Shown piece after piece: positions 39,936-49,191 of a stretch of 64,000 nt of DNA (position 1 is its first letter; each line of letters begins with the position of its first letter). A program made the translations under genes and the position numbers. The notes under the pieces are model-generated. The model worked only from the letters and a program-made list of their open reading frames with translations, made no database searches and was not told the DNA's origin. The stretch comes from Clostridium tepidum (GTDB taxonomy: Bacteria; Bacillota; Clostridia; Clostridiales; Clostridiaceae). The stretch is from NCBI RefSeq assembly GCF_002008345.1, contig NZ_MRAE01000005.1, positions 62,001 to 126,000 on the forward strand, written 5' to 3'.

Positions 39936-41693
39936 ATGCAAAAGACTAAAATGATATTTACAATAGGTCCTGCAAGTTCAACAGAAGAAGTTGTATCAAA
40001 ATTAATAGAAGCTGGAATGAGCGTATCAAGACATAATTTTTCTCATGGTTCACATTCTGAGCACAAAGAAAGAATGATGATGATTAAAAAGTTAAGAAAA
40101 AAATATAATAAACATATAGCTATTATGTTAGATACTAAAGGACCAGAAATAAGAACAGGTAATTTCTCAGTGGATAAAGTGGAGTTAAAAGAAGGAGCAG
40201 AGTTTGTAGTATATTGTGGAGAAGATATAATAGGTGATGAAACAAAATGTTCTATTACCTATAGTGAATTGCACAAAGATGTAGTTAAAGGAAATAAAAT
40301 ATTAATAGATGATGGACTAGTAGAATTAGAAGTTCAATCAGTAGAAGGTAATAAGATTCATACTATAGTTAAAAACTCAGGAATTATTTCAAACCATAAA
40401 GGAGTAAACGTACCAGGAGTTTCAGTATCACTTCCAGCAGTTACTGAAAAAGATATAGAGGATTTAAAATTTGGATGTGAAGTAGGAGTAGATTTAATAA
40501 GTGCATCTTTTATAAGAAAAGCTTCAGATGTATTAGCTATAAGAAAAATATTAGAAGAAAATGGTGGAAATGATATACAAATAATATCTAAAATAGAAAA
40601 CCATGAAGGTGTTAATAATATAGATGAGATAATAAAATTCTCTGATGGAATAATGGTGGCTAGAGGAGATATGGGAGTTGAAATTCCGATAGAAGAAGTT
40701 CCAATAGTTCAAAAGAGAATAATAGAAAAATGTAATAAAGCAGGTAAACCTGTAATTACAGCAACTCAAATGTTAGATTCTATGATAAGAAATCCTAGAC
40801 CAACAAGAGCAGAAGCATCAGATATAGCTAATGCGATATTCGATGGAACAGATGCTATAATGCTAAGTGGTGAATCTGCTAATGGAAAATATCCAGTAGA
40901 AGCAGCAAGAACTATGGCTAGTATAGCTAAAACCGCAGAAGCAAAATTAAATTATGATGCTATACTAAATAAAATGAGAGAAAGTCATATATTAAATGTT
41001 CCTAATGCCATAAGCTTATCAACATGCACTACAGCATCAGAATTAAATGCTACTGCTATAATTACAGCAACACAAAGCGGACATACTGCTAAAATGGTAT
41101 CAAAATATAGACCAAAATGTCCTATAATAGCAGTAACACCAAATGAAGTAGTGGCTAGAAAATTAGCATTAAATTGGGGTGTAGTACCATTATTAACAGA
41201 AAGATTTAATTCTACAGATGAACTTATAGAAAAATCTGTTAGCAAATCTTTAGAAGAAGAATATATAAAAAATGGTGATTTAGTTGTTATAGCAGGAGGA
41301 ATACCAGTATCTTATTCAGGAACAACTAATATGTTAAAAGTTCATATAGTAGGAGATATACTAGCACAAGGAAGAGGTTCAGGAACTAGACCAACTTATG
41401 GGAATATAAAGATAGTAAAAAGCCCAGCGGAGGCAGAGGAAATAGTTGAAAGAGATGATATATTAGTAATAAAAAATTTAGATAGAAGATACATGACTGT
41501 TTTAGATAGAGTATCAGGTATAGTAGCAGAAGAAGGTGGAATAACATCACACTTAGCTATAGAATGTATAGCAAGAGATATTCCATTTATATGTAACGCA
41601 GGTGGAGCTATGGATGTTCTAAAAACAGGAACATATGTAACACTTGATACAGTAAGAGGAATAGTATATAACGGAAGAGCAAACATAGTTTAA
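39936..41693 (+). CDS. pyk: Pyruvate kinase with C-terminal PEP-utilising domain
   Basis: A 585-residue enzyme making pyruvate and ATP from PEP. The barrel has RHNFSHGSHSEH, LDTKGPEIRTG, the catalytic region IISKIENHEGVNNIDEI and MVARGDMGVEI, and TATQMLDSMIRNPRPTRAE. The extra C-terminal domain (about residues 480-585) has the phospho-His motif EEGGITSHLAIECIA, typical of Bacillus/Clostridium pyruvate kinases. It is co-transcribed with pfkA. Confidence 0.97.
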   Translation: MQKTKMIFTIGPASSTEEVVSKLIEAGMSVSRHNFSHGSHSEHKERMMMIKKLRKKYNKHIAIMLDTKGPEIRTGNFSVDKVELKEGAEFVVYCGEDIIGDETKCSITYSELHKDVVKGNKILIDDGLVELEVQSVEGNKIHTIVKNSGIISNHKGVNVPGVSVSLPAVTEKDIEDLKFGCEVGVDLISASFIRKASDVLAIRKILEENGGNDIQIISKIENHEGVNNIDEIIKFSDGIMVARGDMGVEIPIEEVPIVQKRIIEKCNKAGKPVITATQMLDSMIRNPRPTRAEASDIANAIFDGTDAIMLSGESANGKYPVEAARTMASIAKTAEAKLNYDAILNKMRESHILNVPNAISLSTCTTASELNATAIITATQSGHTAKMVSKYRPKCPIIAVTPNEVVARKLALNWGVVPLLTERFNSTDELIEKSVSKSLEEEYIKNGDLVVIAGGIPVSYSGTTNMLKVHIVGDILAQGRGSGTRPTYGNIKIVKSPAEAEEIVERDDILVIKNLDRRYMTVLDRVSGIVAEEGGITSHLAIECIARDIPFICNAGGAMDVLKTGTYVTLDTVRGIVYNGRANIV

Positions 41694-41714
41694 TATAACC
41701 AAAATATATATAAA

Positions 41715-41764
41715 AGTTAAGGTCTATATAGAAATATTAATATTTTTATATAGACCTTAAATAT
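41715..41764 (+). terminator. Terminator after pyk
   Basis: TTAAGGTCTATATA ... TATATAGACCTTAA hairpin. A second long palindrome follows at 41772-41824 (AAAATTAAATAATCTAATTC and its complement), followed by T residues. Confidence 0.8.
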
Positions 41765-41850
41765 TATTGGTAAAATTAAATAATCTAATTCTATTATTTA
41801 TATGAATTAGATTATTTAATTTTAAATCCAATGTAGCAAGTTTTATTTTC

Positions 41851-41880
41851 TTGACACTAAAGTGCTAATTAACCTATAAT
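41851..41880 (+). promoter_or_regulatory. Sigma-A-type promoter of the broken aldo/keto reductase gene
   Basis: TTGACA 41851-41856 and TATAAT 41875-41880 with an 18-bp spacer. The promoter survives although the gene is broken. Confidence 0.7.
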
Positions 41881-41910
41881 TTTTTTACTAGGTGTTAAGG
41901 AGGAATAAAA

Positions 41911-42886
41911 ATGCAATATAAGGAGTTGGGGAATACTGGATTACAAGTTTCAGTAGTAGCTTTTGGAGGCATAGCTATTCAAAAGGTAACTTGTGAAAAG
42001 GCAGCTAATCTTATACATAAGGCAGAAGAACTAGGCATGAATTTTATAGATACTGTAAGACTTTATACGGTTTCAGAAGAATATATAGGATATGCATTAT
42101 AAGGAAGAAGAGAAAATGGATTATAGCTACAAAATCTATGGCTAAAGATAGAAATTCTATGTTAGAAGAAACAAATGCAAGTTTTAAAAATTTGAGAACA
42201 GATTATATAGATTTATATCAATTTCATAATGTGAAAACTTTAGAAGATTATAATAAAATATTAAGTGAAGATGGAGCATATAAATTATTAGATGAACTTA
42301 AAAAAGAAGGAAGGACATATAGGAATTACATCACATAATTTAGATGTTCTTAAAATAGCTATAGAAAGTGGGAAGTTCAAAACTATTATGTACCCTTATA
42401 ATATAGTAGAAAGACAGGGTAAAGAATTATTTAAAAGAGCACATGAGTTAAACATAGGAGTAATAGATATGAAACCTATGGCGGGAGGAGCTCTTAATAA
42501 TGGGACTTTAGCTTTAAGATATGTACTAAGTAATAAAGATATAACTACAGCTATACTAGGAATGACAAATTTAGAAGAGGTAGAGGAAAACTTAGCATGT
42601 GGAAATAAAGAAATAGTTTTGACAAAAGAAGAGCAAATAGAATGTGATAAAATATTTAATGATTTAGGGACAGAGTTTTGCAGAAAATATAGATATACCA
42701 GGAATATTTGTATTGGAGGCATATAAAGTTAGATATGGATTATCAGAATGAGCAAAGGATAGATATTTTAATTTAGAATCTAGAGCAAAAGATTGTATAG
42801 AATGCAGAGCCTGTGAAAACAGATGTCCTTATGATTTACCTATAGTAAAAATGTTAAAAAGAGTTACATTAGAATTTCAAGAATAG
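41911..42886 (+). pseudogene. Aldo/keto reductase with C-terminal 4Fe-4S domain, broken by frameshifts and a stop
   Basis: The original protein was about 325 residues. Fragment 1 (41911-42102) has the AKR N-terminus (QYKELGNTGLQVSVVAFGG, then MNFIDTVRLYTVSEEYIG). Fragment 2 (about 42105-42338) continues WIIATKSMAKDRNSMLEETNAS in another frame. Fragment 3 (about 42310-42726) carries HIGITSHNLDVLKIA to FCRKYRY, where ferredoxin-like cysteines would be expected. The tail after about 42727 has CIECRACENRCPYDLPI in yet another frame. A TGA (42749-42751) replaces the expected Trp codon. At least three frameshifts, near 42100, 42312 and 42715, show a decaying gene. A good ribosome binding site and promoter remain. 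Confidence 0.9.
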
Positions 42887-42947
42887 ACCCTATTTTTCAA
42901 TAAAGATAATATCTTTATAAAATTTTAAAAAAAATATATTATTTTTA

Positions 42948-43062
42948 TTGAATTTTTTATATAATATATTGTATAATAATACGATATGTGTCAAAAATAA
43001 AAAATAGGAAATAATAGGCAACTGATCTTCTTTAGCACCTTTATGGTGCTCTTTTTGTTTTT
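42948..43062 (+). ncRNA. Candidate small RNA gene with promoter and terminator
   Basis: A promoter-like pair, TTGAAT 42948-42953 and TATAAT 42972-42977, would start transcription near 42984. A strong terminator, AGCACC TTTAT GGTGCT followed by CTTTTTGTTTTT, ends at 43062. The roughly 78-nt transcript would contain no reading frame. The next gene starts 150 bp beyond the terminator. The hairpin may instead be the displaced terminator of the broken gene upstream. Confidence 0.4.
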
Positions 43063-43212
43063 ATAATAAAATAAGTTATAATTAATTGTCTTAATGCTTT
43101 GTTTTAAATTTTAATTAGTATAAAAATCTATAATAAAATATTTTATATATTGTGAATACAAAAATCCTGTTAACAAAAACTAAGAATATATTTTTGTTAG
43201 GAGGTAATTAAA

Positions 43213-43569
43213 ATGAATAAATTAATATGTAGTGCAGAAAATTGCATTAATAATATAAATAGATATTGTACAGCAAATTCTATAGAAATAGAAAAGAATG
43301 ATTCTCATAGTCAATGTAAAACTTTTGCAGCTAAAGGAGCTATAGAAACTATGAGTAAATTTCATAATACAAATCTAATGGAAGGCTTTAAAGATATATT
43401 TACAGAGAAAAGTAACGATATGGTTCCAGAAGTTAATTGTGAAGTTTATAGTTGTGTTTATAATAATAATAGAAGATGTAATGCAGATACTATAGAGATA
43501 AAGGGAGATGAGATAAGAACAAAAAATAGTAGTGAAACTATTTGTTCAACCTATAAGATGGAAAAATAA
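43213..43569 (+). CDS. Protein with two DUF1540 domains
   Basis: A 118-residue protein with two copies of the small cysteine-rich DUF1540 motif. Residues 3-40 have LICSAENCINNINRYCTANSI, then CKTF. Residues 75-115 have VNCEVYSCVYNNNRRCNADTI, then CSTY. Each copy has four Cys spaced as in putative metal-binding modules. The family is common in spore-forming Firmicutes and uncharacterised. AGGAGG lies upstream. It is monocistronic. Confidence 0.87.
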   Translation: MNKLICSAENCINNINRYCTANSIEIEKNDSHSQCKTFAAKGAIETMSKFHNTNLMEGFKDIFTEKSNDMVPEVNCEVYSCVYNNNRRCNADTIEIKGDEIRTKNSSETICSTYKMEK

Positions 43570-43774
43570 ATTATATTTTTTATTATAAAGTTTTAAAAAA
43601 TATCTGTTATTTAAAAGAAGTTTAATAGATTTAATAATATTATAACTTTAGTTAAGAAGAATTTAGATAATACAATGCAAAATTTTATACAAAAACATAA
43701 AAATAAATTAATAAATTTATAATATAATTATAAATTTACTTCAAATATTGTTATAATTATATATTGAAATAAAC

Positions 43775-43816
43775 TAGGGATAGATAGTTTAATTATTGCT
43801 ATTTATCCTATGTTTT
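43775..43816 (+). terminator. Hairpin upstream of rlmD, possible terminator or attenuator
   Basis: TAGGGATAGATAG ... CTATTTATCCTA is followed by TGTTTTTATT, ending 35 nt before rlmD. With a promoter-like region upstream it could end read-through from the left or attenuate rlmD. Confidence 0.5.
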
Positions 43817-43850
43817 TATTAGAATAAAATTACATAAATGGAGAGATATT

Positions 43851-45230
43851 ATGAAAAGAAACATACCTGTAGAAAAAAATAGAGAGTACAATTTAGATAT
43901 AATAGGCACTGGATTTGAAGGAGAAGGAGTAAGCAAAATGGACGATTTTACAGTGTTTGTTCCAGGGGCAATGGAGGGTGAAAGTGGATTAATAAAAATA
44001 GTAAAAGTGAATAAAAACTTTGCTTTTGGGAAAATCATAAATCTAGATAAAATATCAGAAAATAGAGTAGAACCAATATGTTCTATATATAAACATTGTG
44101 GAGGATGTAAAGTTCAACACTATAATTATAAATCTCAATTAAAATTAAAAAAACAAAGGGTTATAGATTCATTAAAAAGAATAGGTAAATTAGATATAGA
44201 TAAAATAAAAATAGAAGATACAATTGGCATGGATAATCCTTATAGATATAGAAATAAAATTCAGATGCCTGTAAGAGCTAAAAATGGTGAAATAAAAATA
44301 GGATTTTATAAATCAAGAACTCATGAAGTAGTAGATGTCAATAAATGTTTTATACAAGATGAACAAGCAGATCAAATTATAGAAATAATAAGGAATTGGA
44401 TGAAAAAACACAATATATCTGCTTATGATGAAGAAAGTGGAAAAGGCTTGATACGTCATATAATGGTAAGGAAAGCCTTTAAAAACAAAGAGCTTATGTT
44501 GGTTATTGTAACTAACAAAGACAAAAATATACAATATATAGAAGAATTAATAGAAGAGCTAACAAAAAAAATATCTAATATAAAAAGTATAATACAAAAT
44601 ATAAATTGTAAAAAAACTAATGTTATTTTAGGAGAAAAGTGTATTACATTATGGGGAAAAGATACCATAACCGATTATATAGATAAATTTAAATTCAATA
44701 TATCTCCACTATCTTTCTTTCAAGTAAATCCTGTTCAAACAGAAGTATTATATAAAAAAGCTTTAGAATTTGCAGATTTAAAAGGAAAAGAAATCGTATT
44801 TGATGCTTATTGTGGAACAGGAACAATATCTTTATTTTTATCTCAAAAGGCCAAGAAGGTATATGGAGTAGAAATAATAAAAGAGGCAATAGATAATGCA
44901 ATAGATAATGCAAAAGAAAATAAAGTAAATAATGCAGAATTTTTTGTAGGAAAATCGGAAGACATTATACCTGATTTAATAGATAAAGGTATAAAAGCAG
45001 ATGTGGTAGTAGTAGATCCACCAAGAAAAGGCTGTGAAAAAAGCTTGTTAGAAGCTATAGCAACTATTAAACCTAAAAGAATAGTATATATATCTTGTGA
45101 TCCAAGTACTCTATCTAGAGACCTTGGCATATTAGATGAATTAGGTTATGAAACTAAAGAAGTACAACCAGTAGATATGTTTCCACAAACTTCCCATGTG
45201 GAAACTGTGGTTTTACTTTCCTTGATTTAA
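43851..45230 (+). CDS. rlmD: 23S rRNA (uracil-5-)-methyltransferase RlmD/RumA type
   Basis: A 459-residue SAM-dependent methyltransferase. The N-terminal TRAM domain (about 8-65) includes [19 protein letters not shown]. An iron-sulfur cluster motif, [15 protein letters not shown], lies near residue 76 with a fourth Cys further on. The methyltransferase domain has [32 protein letters not shown], and the catalytic Cys in [12 protein letters not shown]. The last codons (PQTSHVETV) overlap an attachment-site-like repeat shared with 46066-46093. The final VLLSLI may derive from one of two alternative 3' ends. Confidence 0.95.
   Translation: MKRNIPVEKNREYNLDIIGTGFEGEGVSKMDDFTVFVPGAMEGESGLIKIVKVNKNFAFGKIINLDKISENRVEPICSIYKHCGGCKVQHYNYKSQLKLKKQRVIDSLKRIGKLDIDKIKIEDTIGMDNPYRYRNKIQMPVRAKNGEIKIGFYKSRTHEVVDVNKCFIQDEQADQIIEIIRNWMKKHNISAYDEESGKGLIRHIMVRKAFKNKELMLVIVTNKDKNIQYIEELIEELTKKISNIKSIIQNINCKKTNVILGEKCITLWGKDTITDYIDKFKFNISPLSFFQVNPVQTEVLYKKALEFADLKGKEIVFDAYCGTGTISLFLSQKAKKVYGVEIIKEAIDNAIDNAKENKVNNAEFFVGKSEDIIPDLIDKGIKADVVVVDPPRKGCEKSLLEAIATIKPKRIVYISCDPSTLSRDLGILDELGYETKEVQPVDMFPQTSHVETVVLLSLI
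45182..45209 (+). repeat. Left att-like direct repeat at the rlmD 3' end
   Basis: TCCACAAAC, then 3 variable bases, then CCATGTGGAAACTGTG; the same arrangement occurs at 46066-46093. Both copies read PQTSHVETV in the rlmD frame, and the three differing bases are synonymous (ACT TCC against ACG AGC). Confidence 0.85.
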
Positions 45231-45500
45231 TAGGTTTTTCAAGGGTTTTAGTTAAATAAAAAAGTGGTTTTGTCCACCTAGTGTCCATCTTGAAAAAATC
45301 ACTATGATTTTGGTGGACACATTTTTCATTGGTGGACATCATGACTATTCACAACCTTTTCAAATACATCTGTCAATCACGCTTAAATTTTGTACATTTT
45401 ATCACCGTGACTAACACTTATGGCTTCCTTTTTTATTGCAATTTATTGAAAAATATTGTAATATAATGTCAGAATTATACAATTAAGGAGCGTGATATTT

Positions 45501-45842
45501 ATGAAACGAAAAATAACAGTTTTAATGGCAACTATTGTTTTGACATTTTCAATAATGGGGTGTGATTCTGCTGCATTAACAGAAAGTAAAAACAATGCCA
45601 CAGTCACAAAAGAAGAAAAAACAAATAAGAATGAATTAAAAGAAACTAAAGACAAAGAATCAACTACAGAGCAACAAACCACTACAAGTTCGCAAACAAT
45701 GGGGCAAAAAAATGCATTAAAAGCTGCAGAATCATATTTGGGTTTTATGGCATTTTCATATCAAAGTCTAGTTGAACAATTAGAGTTTGACGGATATACA
45801 CATGAAGAAGCAGTGTATGGTGCAGAAGCTAATGGATATTAA
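45501..45842 (+). CDS. Ltp-like lipoprotein (phage superinfection-exclusion type domain)
   Basis: A 113-residue secreted lipoprotein. The signal peptide MKRKITVLMATIVLTFSIMGC has lipobox IMG|C with Cys at residue 21. A Lys/Glu/Thr-rich linker follows (about 25-72). The C-terminal module is QKNALKAAESYLGFMAFSY, then LVEQLEFDGYTHEEAVYGAEA, the helical repeat of the Ltp/host-cell-surface lipoprotein family (Streptococcus phage TP-J34 Ltp blocks DNA injection by other phages). Here there is one C-terminal unit. ATG 45501 is preferred: AAGGAG is 10 nt upstream, while a GTG at 45492 is too close. It is the only gene between the rlmD repeats. Confidence 0.75.
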   Translation: MKRKITVLMATIVLTFSIMGCDSAALTESKNNATVTKEEKTNKNELKETKDKESTTEQQTTTSSQTMGQKNALKAAESYLGFMAFSYQSLVEQLEFDGYTHEEAVYGAEANGY

Positions 45843-46065
45843 AAAATAAATATTGAATTAAAAATAAAAGAAAAGGGTAGTTGTTAAGCTATCCTTATTT
45901 TTTATACATTCCAAGTGTGGACAATGTCCACCTTGATGAAGTTTTGAGTGGTGATATTATGTGATAATAAGCGATAAAAAAATTTTATGTTTTCTTTAAA
46001 ATCTTGATATATCAATGTTTATAAGTAATTATAAATGATACAAAAGTTTGATAACTTCTTAAGTA

Positions 46066-46093
46066 TCCACAAACGAGCCATGTGGAAACTGTG
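46066..46093 (+). repeat. Right att-like direct repeat (displaced rlmD 3' end)
   Basis: Matches 45182-45209. Read in the rlmD frame it gives [10 protein letters not shown] then TAA, an alternative gene end, and it is followed by a terminator at 46123-46150 that looks like the original rlmD terminator. Confidence 0.85.
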
Positions 46094-46122
46094 CATTAAT
46101 AGAGAAGAAATAAGATAAAATT

Positions 46123-46151
46123 AAAAGGTTAGAGGAATCTAGCCTTTTTTA
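46123..46151 (+). terminator. Terminator, probably the original rlmD terminator
   Basis: AAAGGTTAGA GGAA TCTAGCCTTT followed by TTT, 30 bp after the right-hand rlmD repeat. Confidence 0.85.
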
Positions 46152-46330
46152 TAGTGTTCTTACCATGGTAAATAACTTCGTATTGAAAGTCTGTTGCTGA
46201 ATTGGTAACAGCAAGGAACAGCAAAGGTAACAATTAATCATTTTGCTTCTAATATATTATTATATTTTGAATATTTTTTAATTATATATGTAAAAGAAAA
46301 TAAATATAGAATGAAATAAAGTTTAAAAGA
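46152..46330. other. Non-coding stretch right of the rlmD element
   Basis: Contains GGTAACAGCAAGGAACAGCAAAGGTAAC-like short repeats near 46204-46232 (GGTAACA flanking two AACAGCAA units) and otherwise A+T-rich sequence. No gene is seen. Confidence 0.4.
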
Positions 46331-46347
46331 GTGTAAATTATTTACAC
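46331..46347 (+). promoter_or_regulatory. Candidate enhancer (UAS) for the sigma-54 activator, upstream of the GH4 gene
   Basis: A perfect palindrome, GTGTAAATTATTTACAC, lies 68 bp upstream of the -24 element. A related palindrome precedes the second sigma-54 promoter (52022-52039). Confidence 0.6.
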
Positions 46348-46414
46348 AGTAATTTATCAAAGTGTGCATCTATATACAATATATGAATAGGTAGATTTTG
46401 CGGTAAAAATATAT

Positions 46415-46430
46415 TGGCATGATGTTTGCT
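46415..46430 (+). promoter_or_regulatory. Sigma-54 promoter of the GH4-EIIC operon
   Basis: TGGCAT N5 TTGCT: GG at 46416-46417 and GC at 46428-46429 separated by exactly 10 bases, matching the -24/-12 consensus. It lies 44 bp before the GTG start. Confidence 0.85.
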
Positions 46431-46474
46431 ATATATAATAGTGTACATACGAATAAAGAATAGGGGGATACTTT

Positions 46475-47812
46475 GTGGAGACAGGTGTAAAGATAGTAAC
46501 TATTGGGGGAGGCTCAAGTTATACTCCAGAATTAGTTGAAGGTTTTATAAAGAGGTATAATGAGTTACCGGTTAGAGAATTATGGTTAGTAGATATAGAA
46601 GAGGGAAAAGAAAAGTTACAGATTGTAGGAAACTTGGCTAAAAGAATGGTTAAAAGATCAGGAGTACCAATGGAAATTCATTTAACATTAGATAGAAGAA
46701 AGGCACTAAAAGATGCTGACTTTGTAACAACACAAATAAGGGTTGGACTTTTAGATGCAAGGGAAAAGGATGAAAAAATTCCTTTAAGTCATGGGATTAT
46801 AGGTCAAGAAACTAATGGTGCAGGAGGAATGTTTAAGGCATTAAGAACAATTCCTGTAATTTTAGATATAGACAAAGATATGAGTGAATTATGTCCTAAT
46901 GCTTGGATGATAAACTTTACCAACCCAGCTGGTATGGTTACGGAAGCACTGATAAGATATGGGAGAAATAAAAAAATTATAGGATTATGTAATGTACCAA
47001 TAGGTATGGAAAAATCAGCTGCAAAGGTTTTAGAAGTTGATCATACAAGATTAAGAATGGATTTTGTAGGGTTGAATCATATGGTATTTGCAAAAGAAAT
47101 ATATGTAGATGGAATAAAAGTTACGGATAAATTAATTTCTTTATTAGCAGACGGAAATATAGGACAGATAGTTAAGAACATATCAGATTTTGCTTGGGAT
47201 AAAGATTTTATAAAAGCTTTAGGAATGATGCCATGTCCATATCATAGATATTATTTTCAAACAAAAGATATGTTAAAGAAGGAACTAGAACAATTTTCTA
47301 AGGGTGAAACTAGAGTAGAAGTTGTTAAGAAAGTAGAAAAAGAATTATTTGAGCTTTATAAAAATGAAAATTTATCTGTTAAACCTCCTGAGTTAGAAAA
47401 AAGAGGAGGAGCTTATTATAGCGATGCAGCTTGTAGGCTTATATGTTCAATATATAATGATAAAAAAGATATTCAACCAGTTGATATAAAAAATAATGGA
47501 GCCATAGTAGGCATCCCAAATGAATCTGCTATAGAAATTTCATGTATGATAACAAGAGATGGACCTAAACCAATAGCAGTGGGGCAATTACCAGTAGCAA
47601 TAAATGGATTAATACAACAGATAAAAGCTTTTGAAAGATTAGTAGTAGATGCAGCAGTTTTTGGTGATTATTATAAAGCAATACTAGCATTAACTATAAA
47701 TCCTTTAGTTCAATCAGATAAACTTGCTAAGACATTGGTAGATGAACTTATGATAGCACATAAGGATTATTTACCACAGTTTAAAAAATTTATTGAAGAA
47801 AATTTAAATTAG
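46475..47812 (+). CDS. Glycoside hydrolase family 4, 6-phospho-beta-glucosidase type
   Basis: A 445-residue NAD- and Mn-dependent GH4 enzyme that cleaves 6-phosphoglycosides by a redox-elimination route. NAD site TIGGGSSYTPELVEGF (residues 9-24); NFTNPAGMVTEA near 147; metal ligands Cys172 in GLCNVPIGM and His202 in GLNHMVFA. The LWLVDIEEGKEKL stretch fits the beta-glucosidase branch rather than the alpha branch. It uses a GTG start with GGGGGATA upstream. It is the first gene of a sigma-54-controlled operon with EIIC. The exact disaccharide phosphate is unknown. Confidence 0.9.
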   Translation: METGVKIVTIGGGSSYTPELVEGFIKRYNELPVRELWLVDIEEGKEKLQIVGNLAKRMVKRSGVPMEIHLTLDRRKALKDADFVTTQIRVGLLDAREKDEKIPLSHGIIGQETNGAGGMFKALRTIPVILDIDKDMSELCPNAWMINFTNPAGMVTEALIRYGRNKKIIGLCNVPIGMEKSAAKVLEVDHTRLRMDFVGLNHMVFAKEIYVDGIKVTDKLISLLADGNIGQIVKNISDFAWDKDFIKALGMMPCPYHRYYFQTKDMLKKELEQFSKGETRVEVVKKVEKELFELYKNENLSVKPPELEKRGGAYYSDAACRLICSIYNDKKDIQPVDIKNNGAIVGIPNESAIEISCMITRDGPKPIAVGQLPVAINGLIQQIKAFERLVVDAAVFGDYYKAILALTINPLVQSDKLAKTLVDELMIAHKDYLPQFKKFIEENLN

Positions 47813-47875
47813 ATCATTATTATTAATTGCTTATAAATATATAAAAAATATATATAAAAAGGGGAGGGTTAAAAG

Positions 47876-49168
47876 ATGAAAAAATTCTTTGACTGGATGG
47901 AAAAGCATTTTGTACCAATAGCGGCTAAAATAGGATCTCAAAGGCATTTAGTTGCTATTCGTGATGGATTTGCATCAATTACTCCAATTATTATGGCAGG
48001 GGCTTTTGCAGTATTATTTAATAATTTAGGATGGGAACCATATCAGAATTTTATGAATTGGTTATTACCTGCTAATTGGAAAGATTTTGGTGGTGGGGTT
48101 TGGAATGGTACTTTTGCTATAATGTCATTATTAGTAGTATTCACCATATCATACCATTTAGCTAAATCTTATGAAAAAGATGGATTATCAGCTGGAATTG
48201 TAGCTTTATCCTCATTATTGATTTTATATAAGCCAACAAAAGATGGAGGAGGAATACCACTTGAATTTTTAGGTGGTCAGGGATTATTTGTTGCATTAAT
48301 AGTTGCATTAATAGCTACAGAAATTTTTGTTAAATTATCAGGAAACCCGAAATTAATTATTAAAATGCCAGAAGGAGTTCCACCAGCAGTAGCAAAATCA
48401 TTTGCAGCATTATTACCATCAATTATAGTTTTAGCTATTACAGCAGCAGTTAAACAAATTTTTGCAGCATTAGGAATACCAGATATACACAAGGCACTAT
48501 TCTTTGTATTACAAGCACCATTACAAGGTATAATGGGAAGTTTAGGTGGTTTACTAGTTTTAGTTTTAGTACAACAATTTTTATGGTTCTTTGGGTTACA
48601 TGGTTCCAATATACTTGCACCAATTATAAATGCAGTATTGTTGCCATTAACAGAAGCTAATGTAAGAGCATTTAAAAATGGAGTGAATCCTGAGCATATA
48701 ATAAATAGTCAGTTTTTAGATTCTTATGTAAATATGGGGGGATCAGGAACTACTATAGCTTTATTAATTGCAATATTTATTATTGGTAAAAAGAATAAAT
48801 CACAAAAAACTATTGCAAATCTTAGTATAGGACCAGGTATGTTTAATATAAATGAACCCGTTATATTTGGATTGCCGATAATTTTAAATCCAATATATTT
48901 TATACCATTTATATTAGCACCATTAGCCTCTGGTTTAATTGCATATATATTAACTTTTATTGGATTTGCACCTAAAGTTGTAGTAATGGCTCACTGGACA
49001 ACACCACCAATATTAGGGGCTATTATATCAACAAATTCAATAAGAGGTGGAATTACAGCTCTTATTTGCATGGCGGTTAGTATAATAATATACATGCCAT
49101 TTGTTCATATAGCATCAAAGAAAGATCAAAAAAATATAGTAGATGTAGAGAAAACACATTCTGTTTAA
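47876..49168 (+). CDS. PTS transporter subunit EIIC, lactose/cellobiose family
   Basis: A 430-residue sugar permease with about ten membrane segments. Family signatures are KIGSQRHLVAIRDGFASITPIIMAG near the N-terminus and NINEPVIFGLPIILNPIYFIPF in the C-terminal half, the conserved NEP loop contacting sugar. It imports and, with EIIA and EIIB encoded 3 kb downstream, phosphorylates a beta-linked disaccharide. It is co-transcribed with the GH4 gene; a terminator follows. Confidence 0.94.
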   Translation: MKKFFDWMEKHFVPIAAKIGSQRHLVAIRDGFASITPIIMAGAFAVLFNNLGWEPYQNFMNWLLPANWKDFGGGVWNGTFAIMSLLVVFTISYHLAKSYEKDGLSAGIVALSSLLILYKPTKDGGGIPLEFLGGQGLFVALIVALIATEIFVKLSGNPKLIIKMPEGVPPAVAKSFAALLPSIIVLAITAAVKQIFAALGIPDIHKALFFVLQAPLQGIMGSLGGLLVLVLVQQFLWFFGLHGSNILAPIINAVLLPLTEANVRAFKNGVNPEHIINSQFLDSYVNMGGSGTTIALLIAIFIIGKKNKSQKTIANLSIGPGMFNINEPVIFGLPIILNPIYFIPFILAPLASGLIAYILTFIGFAPKVVVMAHWTTPPILGAIISTNSIRGGITALICMAVSIIIYMPFVHIASKKDQKNIVDVEKTHSV

Positions 49169-49191
49169 ATAAAATTAGCTAATAATGGAGG

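Larger units (their letters stand above)
45182..46093. mobile_element. Reduced integrative element (or remnant) at the rlmD attachment site
   Basis: An interval of about 0.9 kb bounded by the two rlmD-3'-end repeats. It contains one credible gene (an Ltp-like lipoprotein, 45501-45842) and six TGGACA-type motifs clustered near both ends: 45272-45278, 45281-45289, 45311-45320, 45331-45340, 45915-45923 and 45925-45932. GTCCAYCTTGA is shared between left (45283) and right (45926). The layout recalls integrase arm sites flanking a core site. No integrase is present. The 3' end of rlmD/rumA is a known integration site for conjugative elements and phages in Firmicutes. Calling it a mobile element is inference. 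Confidence 0.6.

Noticed and set aside
42749-42751. In-frame TGA in the aldo/keto reductase as possible selenocysteine
   Set aside because: It replaces an expected Trp, there are several frameshifts in the same gene and no SECIS-like hairpin follows.
45443-45682. Minus-strand frame overlapping the lipoprotein gene
   Set aside because: The plus-strand gene has a clear ribosome binding site, signal peptide and lipobox; the minus frame has none of these.
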